Positions 54,409 through 63,258 of a stretch of DNA of 64,000 bases are shown in pieces (the stretch's first letter is position 1; the number at the start of each line of letters is the position of its first letter). The notes beneath the pieces are model-generated. The model did not search any database. It saw only the letters and a list, made by a program, of their open reading frames with translations, and was not told the DNA's origin. A program made the translations under genes and the position numbers. The stretch is from Halomonas daqiaonensis (GTDB lineage Bacteria; Pseudomonadota; Gammaproteobacteria; Pseudomonadales; Halomonadaceae): NCBI RefSeq assembly GCF_900109725.1, contig NZ_FOBC01000006.1:148924-212923 (forward strand), written 5' to 3'.

Positions 54409-55170
54409 TCACAGCTCCACCACGCTCTCTCCCAGCCTGACGCCTTGCGGCCCGAAGCGCCGCTCGCCGATCTCGATTCGCCCGTCAGCTTGCCAGGTCA
54501 GCCAGGTGGAGGCGCGCGTGCCGTAGTCCTCTCCAGCGATGAACGGGGGCGACAGCTGGCGCTCCAGCTCCAGCCCCACGCCGGTTTCCGGTAGCCGGTC
54601 GTCATCGGCGGGGCGGGTGTCACCCAGCACGGCCAGGGCCTCCTCGGGCCAACGGCCATGCTGCAGGCTGGCGGCAAGCCCCTGGCGGGCGGCGATCAGC
54701 TTGGGCCAGGGAGTGTCCAGGCTGGCGTTGGAAAGCCCGTGAAGTCCGGGCGGGACGTGCCTAAGGCGGATGTCGTCGAGCCCGCGGTGAAGGTGCCAGA
54801 GCGTTTCCCCGTCACCGACCAGCAGGTTGAAACCGGCGTAGTGGCGAGCGGCTTCACCCGCCAGTCGGTCCAGCCAGGCCGGCAGGTCGTCGCATTCCAG
54901 GGCTTCGCGTACCAGGGCGCCACGGCTGGGGGCTCCCGGCGGTACCTGCAGGCGAGGCTCGCGCACATTGGTAACGGCGGCGAAGCGGCCACGGCGGTGA
55001 ACCGCCAACCAGGTGCCGCCGGCCTCGAGATCGCGGCCGCCGACGATTTCGGGGGCATCGTTCCAGGCGCCCAGGGGAGCAGCCGGGCGGGCATGGAATT
55101 CGTCACGATTGGCCACCAGGCGCAGCGGGCAGGCGCTGCCGGGGCGATGGTCGAAGGCGATCAGGCACAT
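54409..55170 (-). CDS. NRDE-family protein (TANGO2-like)
   Basis: 253-residue protein beginning MCLIAFD and with the defining motif LVANRDEFHARPA, followed by GGRDLEAGGTWLAVHRRGRFAAVTNVR. The N-terminal Cys suggests an Ntn-hydrolase-like fold. The family is conserved but its biochemical role is unclear (eukaryotic TANGO2 is linked to lipid or haem handling). Convergent with ptsP; divergent from the response-regulator gene. Confidence 0.88.
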   Translation of the reverse strand: MCLIAFDHRPGSACPLRLVANRDEFHARPAAPLGAWNDAPEIVGGRDLEAGGTWLAVHRRGRFAAVTNVREPRLQVPPGAPSRGALVREALECDDLPAWLDRLAGEAARHYAGFNLLVGDGETLWHLHRGLDDIRLRHVPPGLHGLSNASLDTPWPKLIAARQGLAASLQHGRWPEEALAVLGDTRPADDDRLPETGVGLELERQLSPPFIAGEDYGTRASTWLTWQADGRIEIGERRFGPQGVRLGESVVEL

Positions 55171-55275
55171 GGGGCCAGCTTAGCGGGCTGGCCGACCGGG
55201 GGGAAGGCACCGTCATGACAGTCTCGGTCCGGCCACGTACACTCTGTTCACTATCGTGCTTGCACAGGGATGACA

Positions 55276-56415
55276 ATGCAGGACGAAATTCGCCTGGACC
55301 GCCTCTGGTCGCGCCTGATCTGGCCGATTCTCTGGCCGGTGTTGCTTGCTCAAATCGCCCTGGTGGTGCTCTGCCTGGTGGTCGGGGTCACGCTATGGTC
55401 GTTGGTGCCCTCCCATGCCTCCTGGAGCACCACCTTCTGGTTGCTCCTGGCGCTGCTGCTGGGCAGCAGCCTGAATGTGGCGGTCTTCCTGACGCTGCTG
55501 CGCCAGCGCCTGAGCGGCATCCAACGCGATGTCAATGATGCCCTGGTCGGCATCGAGACCTGGTTGGCCCACCACCACCGCCCCCAGCCCGGCGATGAGC
55601 TGCCGTTACCCCAGCGTCTCGAGGCCCTGTCGGCCGCCTGCGAGGCCTTGGTCGAGGGGTGGCAACGCGAGTTCGAGAAGAGTCGAGCTGCAGAGCGAGA
55701 CCTGGCCAGCGATCTCCAGGCCAGCCGAGGCCAGCTCGAGCGGTTGGAGGCCGGCCGGGTGCGGGCCCGCGAGGAATCGAGCCTCAAGTCCGACTACCTT
55801 TCCCACTTGCAGCAGTCGCTGGGTCCGCTGATGAGCTCCCTGTCCGAGGTGCTCGAGAGCGATGCCCTGCGCCAGTGCGGCGGCGAGCGCGACCATGCCG
55901 CCGCACTGGCGTTACGCGAGCGCCTGGCCGATGCCGTGGTGCTGCTGGAGAATCTCGGCGAGTCCGCCGGCACGTCCGTGACGTCTCCGCGTCCGGTTCC
56001 TTCCGTGAAAGGGCGGGTGCTGATCGTCGATGATGGCCCGGTGAATCTGACCCTGGCGCGTCAGGTGCTGGAGCGCCAGGGGCTCGACGTCGAGACTGCC
56101 ACCAGCGGCGAGGAGGCCCTTTCACAGCTGGAGAGCGCTCCCTTCGACCTGGTGCTGATGGACATCTTCATGCCCGGCATGGATGGCGTGGAGACCAGCC
56201 GTCACTGGCGTGACCGAGAGTCTGACAAGGCCACTCACCAGCGCAGCATCCTGGTGGCGCTGACGGCCAACGCCGGGGACGAGGATCGTCGCCGCTTTCA
56301 CGGGGCCGGCATGGATGATTACCTGGCCAAGCCCTATCGCCCCCAAGAGCTGGTCGACCTGGTGCGCCGCTGGCTGCCCCTGGTCTTGCAGGAGCGCGAT
56401 TCATCGCGCGATTGA
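55276..56415 (+). CDS. Membrane-anchored response regulator with degenerate kinase segment
   Basis: A 379-residue protein with two transmembrane helices (about 14-42 and 52-76), a coiled-coil region (about 130-190), and a C-terminal receiver domain (about 246-370) with phosphoacceptor Asp296 (VLMDIFMPGMDG), acidic pair VDD and Lys of AKPYRP. Between them KSDYLSHLQQSLGPL resembles a histidine-kinase H-box but lacks the phosphorylatable His, and no ATPase domain follows. It looks like a GacS/BarA-type hybrid kinase that lost its catalytic domain and kept the receiver. ATG 55276 (AGGGA upstream) preferred to 55270. The last residues are encoded by a REP-like sequence. Confidence 0.82.
   Translation: MQDEIRLDRLWSRLIWPILWPVLLAQIALVVLCLVVGVTLWSLVPSHASWSTTFWLLLALLLGSSLNVAVFLTLLRQRLSGIQRDVNDALVGIETWLAHHHRPQPGDELPLPQRLEALSAACEALVEGWQREFEKSRAAERDLASDLQASRGQLERLEAGRVRAREESSLKSDYLSHLQQSLGPLMSSLSEVLESDALRQCGGERDHAAALALRERLADAVVLLENLGESAGTSVTSPRPVPSVKGRVLIVDDGPVNLTLARQVLERQGLDVETATSGEEALSQLESAPFDLVLMDIFMPGMDGVETSRHWRDRESDKATHQRSILVALTANAGDEDRRRFHGAGMDDYLAKPYRPQELVDLVRRWLPLVLQERDSSRD
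56389..56415. repeat. REP-like hairpin inside the response-regulator C-terminus
   Basis: CAGGAGCGCGATTCATCGCG closely matches the first half of the REP-like pair at 44925, with a CGCGAT-TC-ATCGCG hairpin. It encodes the final residues QERDSSRD and the stop codon, indicating that insertion of the element set the current C-terminus. Confidence 0.6.
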
Positions 56416-56432
56416 CGCTTTAGAGGACTCTT

Positions 56433-57221
56433 ATGCTTTCCTATCCCGATATCGACCCCGTGGCCATCTCCCTCGGCCCCTTCCAGGTTCACTGGTACGG
56501 CCTGATGTATGTCGTCGGCTTCGTTGCCGCCTTGTTCCTGGGGCGCCGGCGTGCCGAGCGCATCGGCCTGACCCGGGATGATATCGGAGATCTGATCTTC
56601 TATGCCGCCATCGGCGTGGTGGTCGGTGGCCGGCTGGGTTATGCGCTCTTCTATGGTATGTCCCAATGGCTCGCCGACCCGCTATGGATCTTCCGCGTCT
56701 GGGACGGTGGCATGAGCTTTCACGGCGGCCTGGTCGGGGTGCTGCTCGCCGCGCTCTGGTTCGCCAGGAAGAAAGGGCTCGCCTTCATCACCTTGACCGA
56801 CTTCGTCGCTCCCCTGGTGCCCATCGGCCTGGGGGCCGGGCGCATCGGCAACTTCATCAATCACGAGCTTCCGGGCCGCATTACTGGCCTGCCCTGGGGC
56901 ATGCCCTTTCCCCACATGGGCCCGGAGCCGCGCCACCCCTCGTCGCTCTACGAGGCGCTGCTGGAAGGTGCGGTGCTCTTCGTGGTGCTGTGGTGGGTCT
57001 CGGCCCGGCCCCGACGTCGCGGGCTGGTCTCCGGGCTCTTCCTCGTGCTCTACGGTACCTTTCGCTTCCTGGTGGAGTTCGTGCGCCTGCCCGACGCCCA
57101 TATCGGCTACCTGGCCTTCGGCTGGGTGACCATGGGCATGCTGCTGACCCTGCCGATGATCGCCGCCGGTATCGCGCTGATCGCCTGGTCGCGTCGCCAG
57201 CCGGTGGATGCGGAAGTGTGA
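56433..57221 (+). CDS. lgt: Prolipoprotein diacylglyceryl transferase
   Basis: Transfers diacylglycerol from phosphatidylglycerol to the lipobox cysteine of prolipoproteins. 262 residues, multiple membrane helices, family motif [29 protein letters not shown] near the N-terminus, and [12 protein letters not shown]. Lies before thyA as in Pseudomonas and many others. A short repeat of the GTGAGTGGTGAAGAGTGAGG type overlaps and follows its stop (57219-57243). Confidence 0.95.
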   Translation: MLSYPDIDPVAISLGPFQVHWYGLMYVVGFVAALFLGRRRAERIGLTRDDIGDLIFYAAIGVVVGGRLGYALFYGMSQWLADPLWIFRVWDGGMSFHGGLVGVLLAALWFARKKGLAFITLTDFVAPLVPIGLGAGRIGNFINHELPGRITGLPWGMPFPHMGPEPRHPSSLYEALLEGAVLFVVLWWVSARPRRRGLVSGLFLVLYGTFRFLVEFVRLPDAHIGYLAFGWVTMGMLLTLPMIAAGIALIAWSRRQPVDAEV

Positions 57222-57274
57222 GTGGTGAAGAGTGAGGAGCGTAACTAGTCTATTTTGTAGTGGGCTGCATCGCG

Positions 57275-57303
57275 TTGGCTCGATGTCGATGGGTGTGTAG
57301 AAT
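57275..57303 (+). promoter_or_regulatory. Candidate sigma70 promoter for thyA-folA
   Basis: TTGGCT (57275-57280) and TAGAAT (57298-57303) with an ideal 17-base spacer, 40 bases upstream of the thyA start. The -10 matches five of six positions. Confidence 0.5.
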
Positions 57304-57342
57304 TCTCGTCCCCTCTATCCCAGCCCTCAGCCAGGCGATGCC

Positions 57343-58164
57343 GTGACCGACGATTCCTTGCCCGCCCTCGAACAGCCCTATCTCGACCTGATGCGCCAGG
57401 TGCTTGACCGCGGCGTGGAGCTTGACGATCGCACCGGTGTCGGCACGCGCTCGCTGTTCGGTCACCAGATGCGCTTCGATCTCTCCCGCGGTTTCCCGCT
57501 GGTTACCACCAAGAAATTGCACCTGCGCTCGATCATCCACGAGCTGCTGTGGTTCCTGGCCGGTGACACCAACATCGCCTACCTCAAGGAGAACGGGGTG
57601 CGCATCTGGGACGAGTGGGCCGACGAGAACGGCGATCTCGGTCCGGTCTACGGCTATCAGTGGCGTAGCTGGCCAGACCCGCGCGGCGGTCACGTCGACC
57701 AGATCGCCAAGGTGCTCGAGCAGATCCGCACCAACCCGCGCTCGCGGCGGCTGATCGTCTCTGCCTGGAACCCGGCGCTGGTGGACGAGATGGCCCTGCC
57801 GCCGTGTCACTGCCTCTTCCAGTTCTACGTGGCCGAGGGGCGGCTCTCCTGCCAGCTCTACCAGCGCAGCGCCGACATCTTCCTGGGTGTGCCCTTCAAT
57901 ATCGCCAGCTACGCGCTGCTCACCCAGATGATTGCTCAGGTCTCGGGTCTCGAGCCCGGCGATTTCGTGCATACCCTGGGTGATGCCCACCTCTACCTGA
58001 ACCACCTCGAGCAGGCCGAAGAGCAGCTCTCGCGTTCGCCGCGCGCCGCCCCGCGGCTGGCGCTCGACCCGGACGTGGACGACCTCTTCGATTTCCGCTT
58101 CGAGCATATCGCCATCGAAGGCTATGATCCGCATCCCCATATCAAGGCCGAGGTGGCGGTATGA
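57343..58164 (+). CDS. thyA: Thymidylate synthase
   Basis: Converts dUMP to dTMP with methylene-THF. 273 residues, GTG start, with [35 protein letters not shown], the catalytic Cys in [11 protein letters not shown], and [18 protein letters not shown]. Coupled to folA through a four-base ATGA overlap, sensible because thyA consumes the reduced folate that FolA regenerates. Confidence 0.96.
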   Translation: MTDDSLPALEQPYLDLMRQVLDRGVELDDRTGVGTRSLFGHQMRFDLSRGFPLVTTKKLHLRSIIHELLWFLAGDTNIAYLKENGVRIWDEWADENGDLGPVYGYQWRSWPDPRGGHVDQIAKVLEQIRTNPRSRRLIVSAWNPALVDEMALPPCHCLFQFYVAEGRLSCQLYQRSADIFLGVPFNIASYALLTQMIAQVSGLEPGDFVHTLGDAHLYLNHLEQAEEQLSRSPRAAPRLALDPDVDDLFDFRFEHIAIEGYDPHPHIKAEVAV

Positions 58165-58712
58165 GCGAAGCCGATGACATGACCGACGAAACCCTCATCC
58201 CCGTGGCCATGATCGCCGCCATGTCCCGCAATCGGGTGATCGGCGTGGACAACCAGTTGCCCTGGTACCTGCCGGAGGATCTAAAGTTCTTCAAGCGCAT
58301 GACCCAGGCCAAGCCGCTGGTGATGGGGCGCAAGACCTTCGAGTCGATCGGACGGCCGCTGCCCGGGCGGCTCAACATCGTGGCGACTCGAGACCCCCGC
58401 TTCCAGCATGACGGCATCCGCGTCTGTCATGATCTCGAGTCTGCCCTGCGCTTGGCCGACCAGCAGGCCACCATCGACGGCGTCGAGGAGATCATGGTGA
58501 TGGGCGGCGCGCAGATCTACACTCAGGCGCTGCCCTACTCCAGCCGGCTCTACCTCACTGAGGTCGATATCGAGGTGGAGGGCGACGCCCGCTTCCCCGA
58601 GCTCGACATGGCCGAATGGCAGGAGGTACAGCGTGTGCCCGGCGAAACCGCCGAAGGCCAGCCGGCCTACCATTTCGTGCAGTACCACCGATGTTCAGAG
58701 GCTCGACGCTGA
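58161..58712 (+). CDS. folA: Dihydrofolate reductase
   Basis: Reduces dihydrofolate with NADPH (183 aa). Family phrases [50 protein letters not shown] and [12 protein letters not shown]. Slightly longer than E. coli FolA owing to an acidic N-terminal extension; an internal ATG (MTDETLIPV) nine bases or so downstream region could also start it. Its stop lies in the loop of a 7-bp hairpin (58704-58710 with 58714-58720). Confidence 0.95.
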   Translation: MSEADDMTDETLIPVAMIAAMSRNRVIGVDNQLPWYLPEDLKFFKRMTQAKPLVMGRKTFESIGRPLPGRLNIVATRDPRFQHDGIRVCHDLESALRLADQQATIDGVEEIMVMGGAQIYTQALPYSSRLYLTEVDIEVEGDARFPELDMAEWQEVQRVPGETAEGQPAYHFVQYHRCSEARR

Positions 58713-58734
58713 AAGCGTCGCCGGCCGGCGACAT

Positions 58735-58763
58735 TTGTCACCACGCCACGCCTGGCACAGACT
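58735..58763 (+). promoter_or_regulatory. Candidate promoter for the ProQ-domain gene
   Basis: TTGTCA (58735-58740) and CAGACT (58758-58763), 17-base spacer, 42 bases before the GTG start. The -10 is weak. Confidence 0.3.
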
Positions 58764-58805
58764 GAGTCTAGCAATCACCGGGAAGGCGCACTGGAGGACC
58801 AGGAC

Positions 58806-59933
58806 GTGATCGAGGAACGCTCAACCCGCCTGCTGGAACAGCTGGAGCGCCGCGCCGCTGCACTGCTGGCCGCATTGCGGGAATCCCGCGTCCAGCAGGA
58901 TGCCCTGCACACTCGGCTGGCCGAGCTGGAAAGCCGTCGCGTCGAACTGGAGGCGAGCAATGCCGAGCTGGCCGCCGAGATGCGCGAGGAGCAGGCCGGC
59001 AGGGCGGCTCTGGCGGAGCGTTGCGGGATACTCGAGGCGCGTCTCGCCGAGCTGGAGGCCACCCGCCTGGAGCTCGCCGAGGAGAACCGTGAGCTCGACG
59101 AGCAGAACCGTGAGCTCGAGGCGCACAACCGTCGCCTTCTCGAGCGCGAACCCGCCGAGGCCGGGGGAGCGCTCTTTCATCGCCAGGCTCGCCGCGCCCA
59201 GGGACTCTCTGCGCTGATCGGTCATCGCCCCAGGCAACCGGAAGATGCTGAGGCTGCCCACGAGCCACCTGCCTCGGCGGCGCCGAACGCCCTCTCAGTG
59301 CCTGAACCATCTCTGGAGGCCGCCGAGCCAGTCCCGCAAGCCAACGTGCCGAGCGAGCCCCCCGCTGCAGAGGCCTCTGTTGAAGAGACCGCACCCGAAG
59401 ACGCCCCATCGCCCCAGGCGCTGCTCGACCAGTGGTACCAGCGCTACTCCTCGACCTTCTTCAAGGGCCATACCCGGCCGCTCAAGGTCGGTATCCATGA
59501 GGAGCTGGCCCAACTTGAACCCTGGCCTGAGAAGCTGGTGCGCCGAGCATTGGCCTGCTATGTCAATCTGCCACGCTACCTCAAGTCGGTGCGCGAGCGA
59601 GCCGAGCGGCTCGACCTGACTGGCGAGCCTGCCGGACTTGTAGATGCCGCAGCTGCCGAGCATGCCCGCAAGAAGCTCGATCGGCTGCAGGCCGACCGCC
59701 GGCAGAAGGGCCGTCCGGCGCGGCAGAACAGCGGAAAGAAGGGCGATACCGCCAAGGGCGGCAAACCCAGGGCCGATGCGACACGGCACGACGCCGCCAG
59801 GAAGGCCACCGCCTCTTCGCGCCCGGAACCCGCCCCGGCCGAAAGTGCCGGGCTTGGCGTCCCGCCAGGCAGGGAGCCTGCCACCCTGGAGGAGAAGCTT
59901 TCCGCGCTACTCTCCAAGCACAACCAGCATTGA
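58806..59933 (+). CDS. Coiled-coil protein with ProQ/FinO RNA-binding domain
   Basis: A 375-residue protein in three parts. Residues 1-115 are a long heptad-rich coiled coil full of Glu/Leu/Arg. Residues about 140-200 are an acidic, Pro/Ala-rich linker. Residues about 203-295 form a ProQ/FinO domain: TFFKGHTRPLKVGI matches RPLKIGI of E. coli ProQ, with later YLKSVRERAERLDLTGEPAG and EHARKKL. A basic disordered tail follows. ProQ binds structured sRNAs and mRNA 3' ends; fusion to a coiled coil suggests an oligomeric or tethered RNA chaperone. GTG start, GGAGG eight bases upstream. Exact function is not known. Confidence 0.85.
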   Translation: MIEERSTRLLEQLERRAAALLAALRESRVQQDALHTRLAELESRRVELEASNAELAAEMREEQAGRAALAERCGILEARLAELEATRLELAEENRELDEQNRELEAHNRRLLEREPAEAGGALFHRQARRAQGLSALIGHRPRQPEDAEAAHEPPASAAPNALSVPEPSLEAAEPVPQANVPSEPPAAEASVEETAPEDAPSPQALLDQWYQRYSSTFFKGHTRPLKVGIHEELAQLEPWPEKLVRRALACYVNLPRYLKSVRERAERLDLTGEPAGLVDAAAAEHARKKLDRLQADRRQKGRPARQNSGKKGDTAKGGKPRADATRHDAARKATASSRPEPAPAESAGLGVPPGREPATLEEKLSALLSKHNQH

Positions 59934-60340
59934 TCTGCTGACTTGTCTTCGTCATATTCGCGGGGCATGATGTAGCCGCTCATCGTCAGGTGGCCGATTC
60001 GCTTGTTGGATCGTCATGGCCGGCCGAACGGGCACCGGACTCGCCGGGATGGCGCCCGAATCGCAAGGGCAGGGGGAAGCGCCAGGGAGGGCAGGACGCA
60101 GCGAAGGAAAACAGTGTTTTTTTCTTGTTGCGTTCCCGTATATCCCGGTATAGAGTTCCTCCTGCGAGCATTGGACTATAACAAGGCTTTGCCGAGGTCT
60201 GGCTCGCGTCCTGCCACCTCCCGGGAGGGGGCGCGCAGGAACGAGAACCGGCACCAAGACCGGCCAAGTCCGCTGACCCGCTCATCAAGAACGGGCAGTC
60301 ACGATCGAAACAGCAAACTAGTCAATAAGGAACCATCGCA
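59934..60340 (+). other. Intergenic leader region of the porin gene
   Basis: A 407-base gap with no credible gene. Possible promoter parts are TTGTTG (60125-60130) with TATAGA (60149-60154, 18-base spacer) and a further TATAAC at 60177-60182. If the first is used, the porin mRNA would have a leader of about 180 bases, long enough for sRNA or RNA-binding control as is common for porins. A T-rich run (GTGTTTTTTTCTTG) lies at about 60114-60127. Confidence 0.3.
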
Positions 60341-61426
60341 ATGAAAAAGACACTGTTAGCGACTGCTATCGCCGGTGCCATGGCCGCTTCCGGCGCCCAG
60401 GCCGCCACCGTTTACAACCAGGACGGCACCAAGCTCGACATCTACGGCAATATCCAGATTGCCTACTTCAACACCGATTCTGCTGTCTTTGATAACGACG
60501 GCACACTGACAGGTACTGATTCCGCCGACCAAATTGCCGATAACGGCACCACCTTTGGTTTCGCCGCCGAGCACGTCATCTACGACGGCCTGACCGGTTA
60601 CATGAAGCTCGAGTTTGACGACATCAAGGCCGACGAGATGAAGACGGCTTCTGATGCCACCGATTCCGGTGACCAGGCCTATGTCGGTCTTAAGGGCAAC
60701 TTCGGTGATGTGCGACTGGGTTCCTACGACCAGTTGATTGACGACTGGATCCAGGATCCTGTCACCAGCAACGAAGGCTTCGACGTCTCCGACTCCACCC
60801 GTGCCCACGGTGGCGGTGCCAATCAGGAAACCGACAAGGTGACCTATACCTCGCCCTCCTTCAGCGGCATGCAGTTCGCCGTGGGTACTCAGTACAAGGG
60901 TGATTCCGAGATTGAGAACCTTGAGGACTCCGGAAACGCTTCCTTCTTCGGTGGCGCCAAGTATACCGCTGGTCCCTTCTCCATCGCTGCCGTCTACGAC
61001 AACCTAGACAACGTCCAGTACATCGACGGCAATGGTGATGTCGATAGCGTGGGTGACCAGTATGGCGTGACCGCCCAGTACACCGTCGATACCCTGCGCG
61101 TGGCCCTGAAGCTCGAGCGCTTCGATTCCGAAATCACCGATGGCGACAGCACCAACTTCTATGGCTTGGGTGCGCGTTACGGCTACGGTAACGGCGATAT
61201 CTACGCCGCTTACCAGTACGTCGACGTGGGTGCGGGTACCTTCCTGTCCGAGCTGGATGAGACTCTCCAGGACGAGCAGGATCGTAGCGAGACCTACAAC
61301 GAGGTCATCCTCGGCGCCAACTACAACATCTCCGATGCCATGTATGTCTGGACCGAGGCGGCCTGGTATGATCGCGAAGGTGACGATGGCGACGGCGTCG
61401 GCGTCGGTGTGACTTACCTGTTCTAA
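60341..61426 (+). CDS. Outer-membrane porin (gammaproteobacterial general porin type)
   Basis: A 361-residue beta-barrel: signal peptide ending about GAQA, then TVYNQDGTKLDIYGNIQIAYF, alternating short hydrophobic strands, the KGNFGDVRLGSYDQ constriction region and a terminal VGVGVTYLF with C-terminal Phe, the BAM recognition signal. Very acidic, as expected for a halophile or marine organism. AAGGAACC upstream. Monocistronic, closed by a classic terminator. General uptake of small solutes. Confidence 0.93.
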   Translation: MKKTLLATAIAGAMAASGAQAATVYNQDGTKLDIYGNIQIAYFNTDSAVFDNDGTLTGTDSADQIADNGTTFGFAAEHVIYDGLTGYMKLEFDDIKADEMKTASDATDSGDQAYVGLKGNFGDVRLGSYDQLIDDWIQDPVTSNEGFDVSDSTRAHGGGANQETDKVTYTSPSFSGMQFAVGTQYKGDSEIENLEDSGNASFFGGAKYTAGPFSIAAVYDNLDNVQYIDGNGDVDSVGDQYGVTAQYTVDTLRVALKLERFDSEITDGDSTNFYGLGARYGYGNGDIYAAYQYVDVGAGTFLSELDETLQDEQDRSETYNEVILGANYNISDAMYVWTEAAWYDREGDDGDGVGVGVTYLF

Positions 61427-61468
61427 ATCCTCTCGCAGGGCTCTCCTGCTTGAAGGGTGGAACACCGA

Positions 61469-61496
61469 AAGCCGATCCTCAGGGGTCGGCTTTTTT
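61469..61496 (+). terminator. Rho-independent terminator after the porin gene
   Basis: 10-bp stem with one G-T pair (61469-61478 with 61483-61492), loop TCAG, then six T (61491-61496). Clear intrinsic terminator. Confidence 0.9.
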
Positions 61497-61517
61497 CATT
61501 GTCTGATGCGAGGTTCC

Positions 61518-62546
61518 ATGAAACAGCCGATTATCACCGTCAGCCTATTGGTGCTGGGTCTCTCCCTCGGTATTACGCCGTTGCTGGCCAGCGAAAGGGA
61601 GGAACGTTTCCGCGAGGAGGGCAAGCAGCTCGATCTCACCGGCTTCCTGCAGTCCGATAACGATGCCCGCAGCCGCAGCTTCCTCTACGGCAGCCCCCAC
61701 GAGCATGACTTCACGGTCACCGAGGCTGGACAGTATCTCTTCGAGAGCCGCGTGCCGGGCGGGTTTTCCGAGGATTACCGTGTGGCCGCTGTCCTGCTGG
61801 ACGACCAGGGAAGAGAGATCGCCCGCGGCGAAGCGCTGGGGCAGAACGGTGGGCTGGCCATGCGTCAACGCCTTCAGCCGGGTGACTACACGCTGCGCGT
61901 GGAAGGCCGCAAGTTCGGCACCCGCAGTAAGGCGGGCAGCAGCTTCTATATCACCGTCTCGGGCCTGGATGACCAGGGCCGCCGCCTTGAAGACGGCGTA
62001 AGCGACGGCCAAGGGCTGGCCTTCATCGGTAGCGGGCGTGAGGGCAGTCGCAGTGTCTTCGTGCGCAGCGAAAACGAGGTGGCCACCATTGGCGCGCCGA
62101 GCGGAGAGGCGGCGACAGGCGCTGCAGCTGCCGCAGAAGTGGCGTCCGAGGCAGCGGGATCCACGGTCCAGGCGGCACAAGAGCCCCGGATCCAGTCAGA
62201 GGATGCGTCGCCCCGCCGTTTCGAGACCATCGTCACCGATGTCAAGATCCGGGCGAGCGGGGAAGTGCTGACCTTCGAGGTCGCTGAGCGCGGCACCATC
62301 GCCATCACCACCTCGACTTATCCCACCGGGTACGAGGATACCTACCGGGTCGAACTCGACGTGCTCGACGAAAACGGTCGAGTAGTCGCCGAAGGCGCTG
62401 GCCAGGGGTTCGATGGTGACGTCGACATGACAACCGAACTGGCGCCGGGCCGCTATCGCATTCGCGTGCAGGGCCAGAAGTTCGGGTCATCCATGACTGG
62501 CGTCAATAACTACGAACTCAAGGTGCAGCAGCTTAATCAACGCTAA
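61518..62546 (+). CDS. Exported protein with two PPC-like beta domains
   Basis: 342 residues from the ATG at 61518: signal peptide (about 1-25, cleavage near LLAS), then two homologous domains. Each has the pattern of edge strands ending in D(D/E)xGRxxAxG, LxPGxYxxRVxGxKFG and a final beta strand (about residues 55-160 and 235-340). The linker is Ala/Glu-rich low complexity. Such prepeptidase C-terminal (PPC)-like domains bind ligands or aid secretion, but no enzyme domain is present. Function unknown; a secreted or outer-membrane-associated role is likely. Confidence 0.8.
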   Translation: MKQPIITVSLLVLGLSLGITPLLASEREERFREEGKQLDLTGFLQSDNDARSRSFLYGSPHEHDFTVTEAGQYLFESRVPGGFSEDYRVAAVLLDDQGREIARGEALGQNGGLAMRQRLQPGDYTLRVEGRKFGTRSKAGSSFYITVSGLDDQGRRLEDGVSDGQGLAFIGSGREGSRSVFVRSENEVATIGAPSGEAATGAAAAAEVASEAAGSTVQAAQEPRIQSEDASPRRFETIVTDVKIRASGEVLTFEVAERGTIAITTSTYPTGYEDTYRVELDVLDENGRVVAEGAGQGFDGDVDMTTELAPGRYRIRVQGQKFGSSMTGVNNYELKVQQLNQR

Positions 62547-62592
62547 GCCTGCGCTGGTCGGTGTGGGTGGTGAGTGAGGCCACGATACGACG

Positions 62593-62620
62593 AGCCCCCG
62601 GCGCGAATACGCCGGGGGCT
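62593..62620. terminator. GC-rich hairpin between convergent genes
   Basis: Perfect 11-bp stem (62593-62603 with 62610-62620), loop CGAATA, followed by AGCTTT on the plus strand. Probably terminates the rightward exported-protein gene and perhaps the leftward small gene. Confidence 0.7.
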
Positions 62621-62650
62621 AGCTTTAAGGTATCAATGACCTGGTGGCTA

Positions 62651-62869
62651 TTAAGATTCCTGTTCCTTAACAATCATCAGGATCATTTCCTCTATTGCCT
62701 CGACTCTCTCCTCAAGCGCCTCGACTTTACCTTCCTTTTCAGCCGTTTTGATGTAGTTTTCCTGAATCTTGTTCCTGTGTTCCTCGATGGCTTGGGATTC
62801 CATAGCCAAGGCTGAACCGGTCATCATCAGGCTGGCGAGCAGGCCGGCAGTAAGCAATTTTTTCATCAT
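62651..62869 (-). CDS. Small secreted coiled-coil protein (paralogue A)
   Basis: 72 residues: signal peptide with cleavage after ALA (about residue 22), mature part charged and helical with heptads (GKVEALEERVEAIEEMI). Highly similar to the protein encoded at 63028-63258. GAGGAGAAACA precedes the start (an ATG three bases inward is also possible). No known family. Base composition is lower in GC than neighbours. Confidence 0.75.
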   Translation of the reverse strand: MMKKLLTAGLLASLMMTGSALAMESQAIEEHRNKIQENYIKTAEKEGKVEALEERVEAIEEMILMIVKEQES

Positions 62870-63027
62870 TGTTTCTCCTCGGTTAACGGCAAGCTATTGG
62901 ACCCTCTCGGGTCTAGAGTGCAGTTCCCTGTGCGTGGAAACTTTATCCACTATGGAAGCAAATCAACAAGTCGTCTGTGCGCTACCGCACATTTAGTTGT
63001 TAGGTAGTCTCGCTGAAATCAACCAAG

Positions 63028-63258
63028 CTACTGATATTGTTTAGGATTCATGGTCCTCGAAAATGATTGGATCATTTCCTCGAGTTCTTTGATTCTCTCC
63101 TCAAGCGCCTGGACCTTCCCTTCCTCTTCGGACGTCTTGATGTAGTCCTCGTTGATCTTTTCCATATGCTCTTTTACGACAGCGGAGTCCATGGCCAAGG
63201 CGGAACCTGCCATCATCAAGCCAGCGAACAAGCCGGCGCTCATCAGCTTCATATTCAT
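63028..63258 (-). CDS. Small secreted coiled-coil protein (paralogue B)
   Basis: 76 residues: signal peptide ending ALA, mature helical part with KINEDYIKTSEEEGKVQALE, aligning with IQENYIKTAEKEGKVEALE of paralogue A. GAGGTG lies five bases before the ATG. Separate transcription unit or the upstream member of a pair; 158 bases separate the two genes. Unknown function, possibly periplasmic. Confidence 0.75.
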   Translation of the reverse strand: MNMKLMSAGLFAGLMMAGSALAMDSAVVKEHMEKINEDYIKTSEEEGKVQALEERIKELEEMIQSFSRTMNPKQYQ

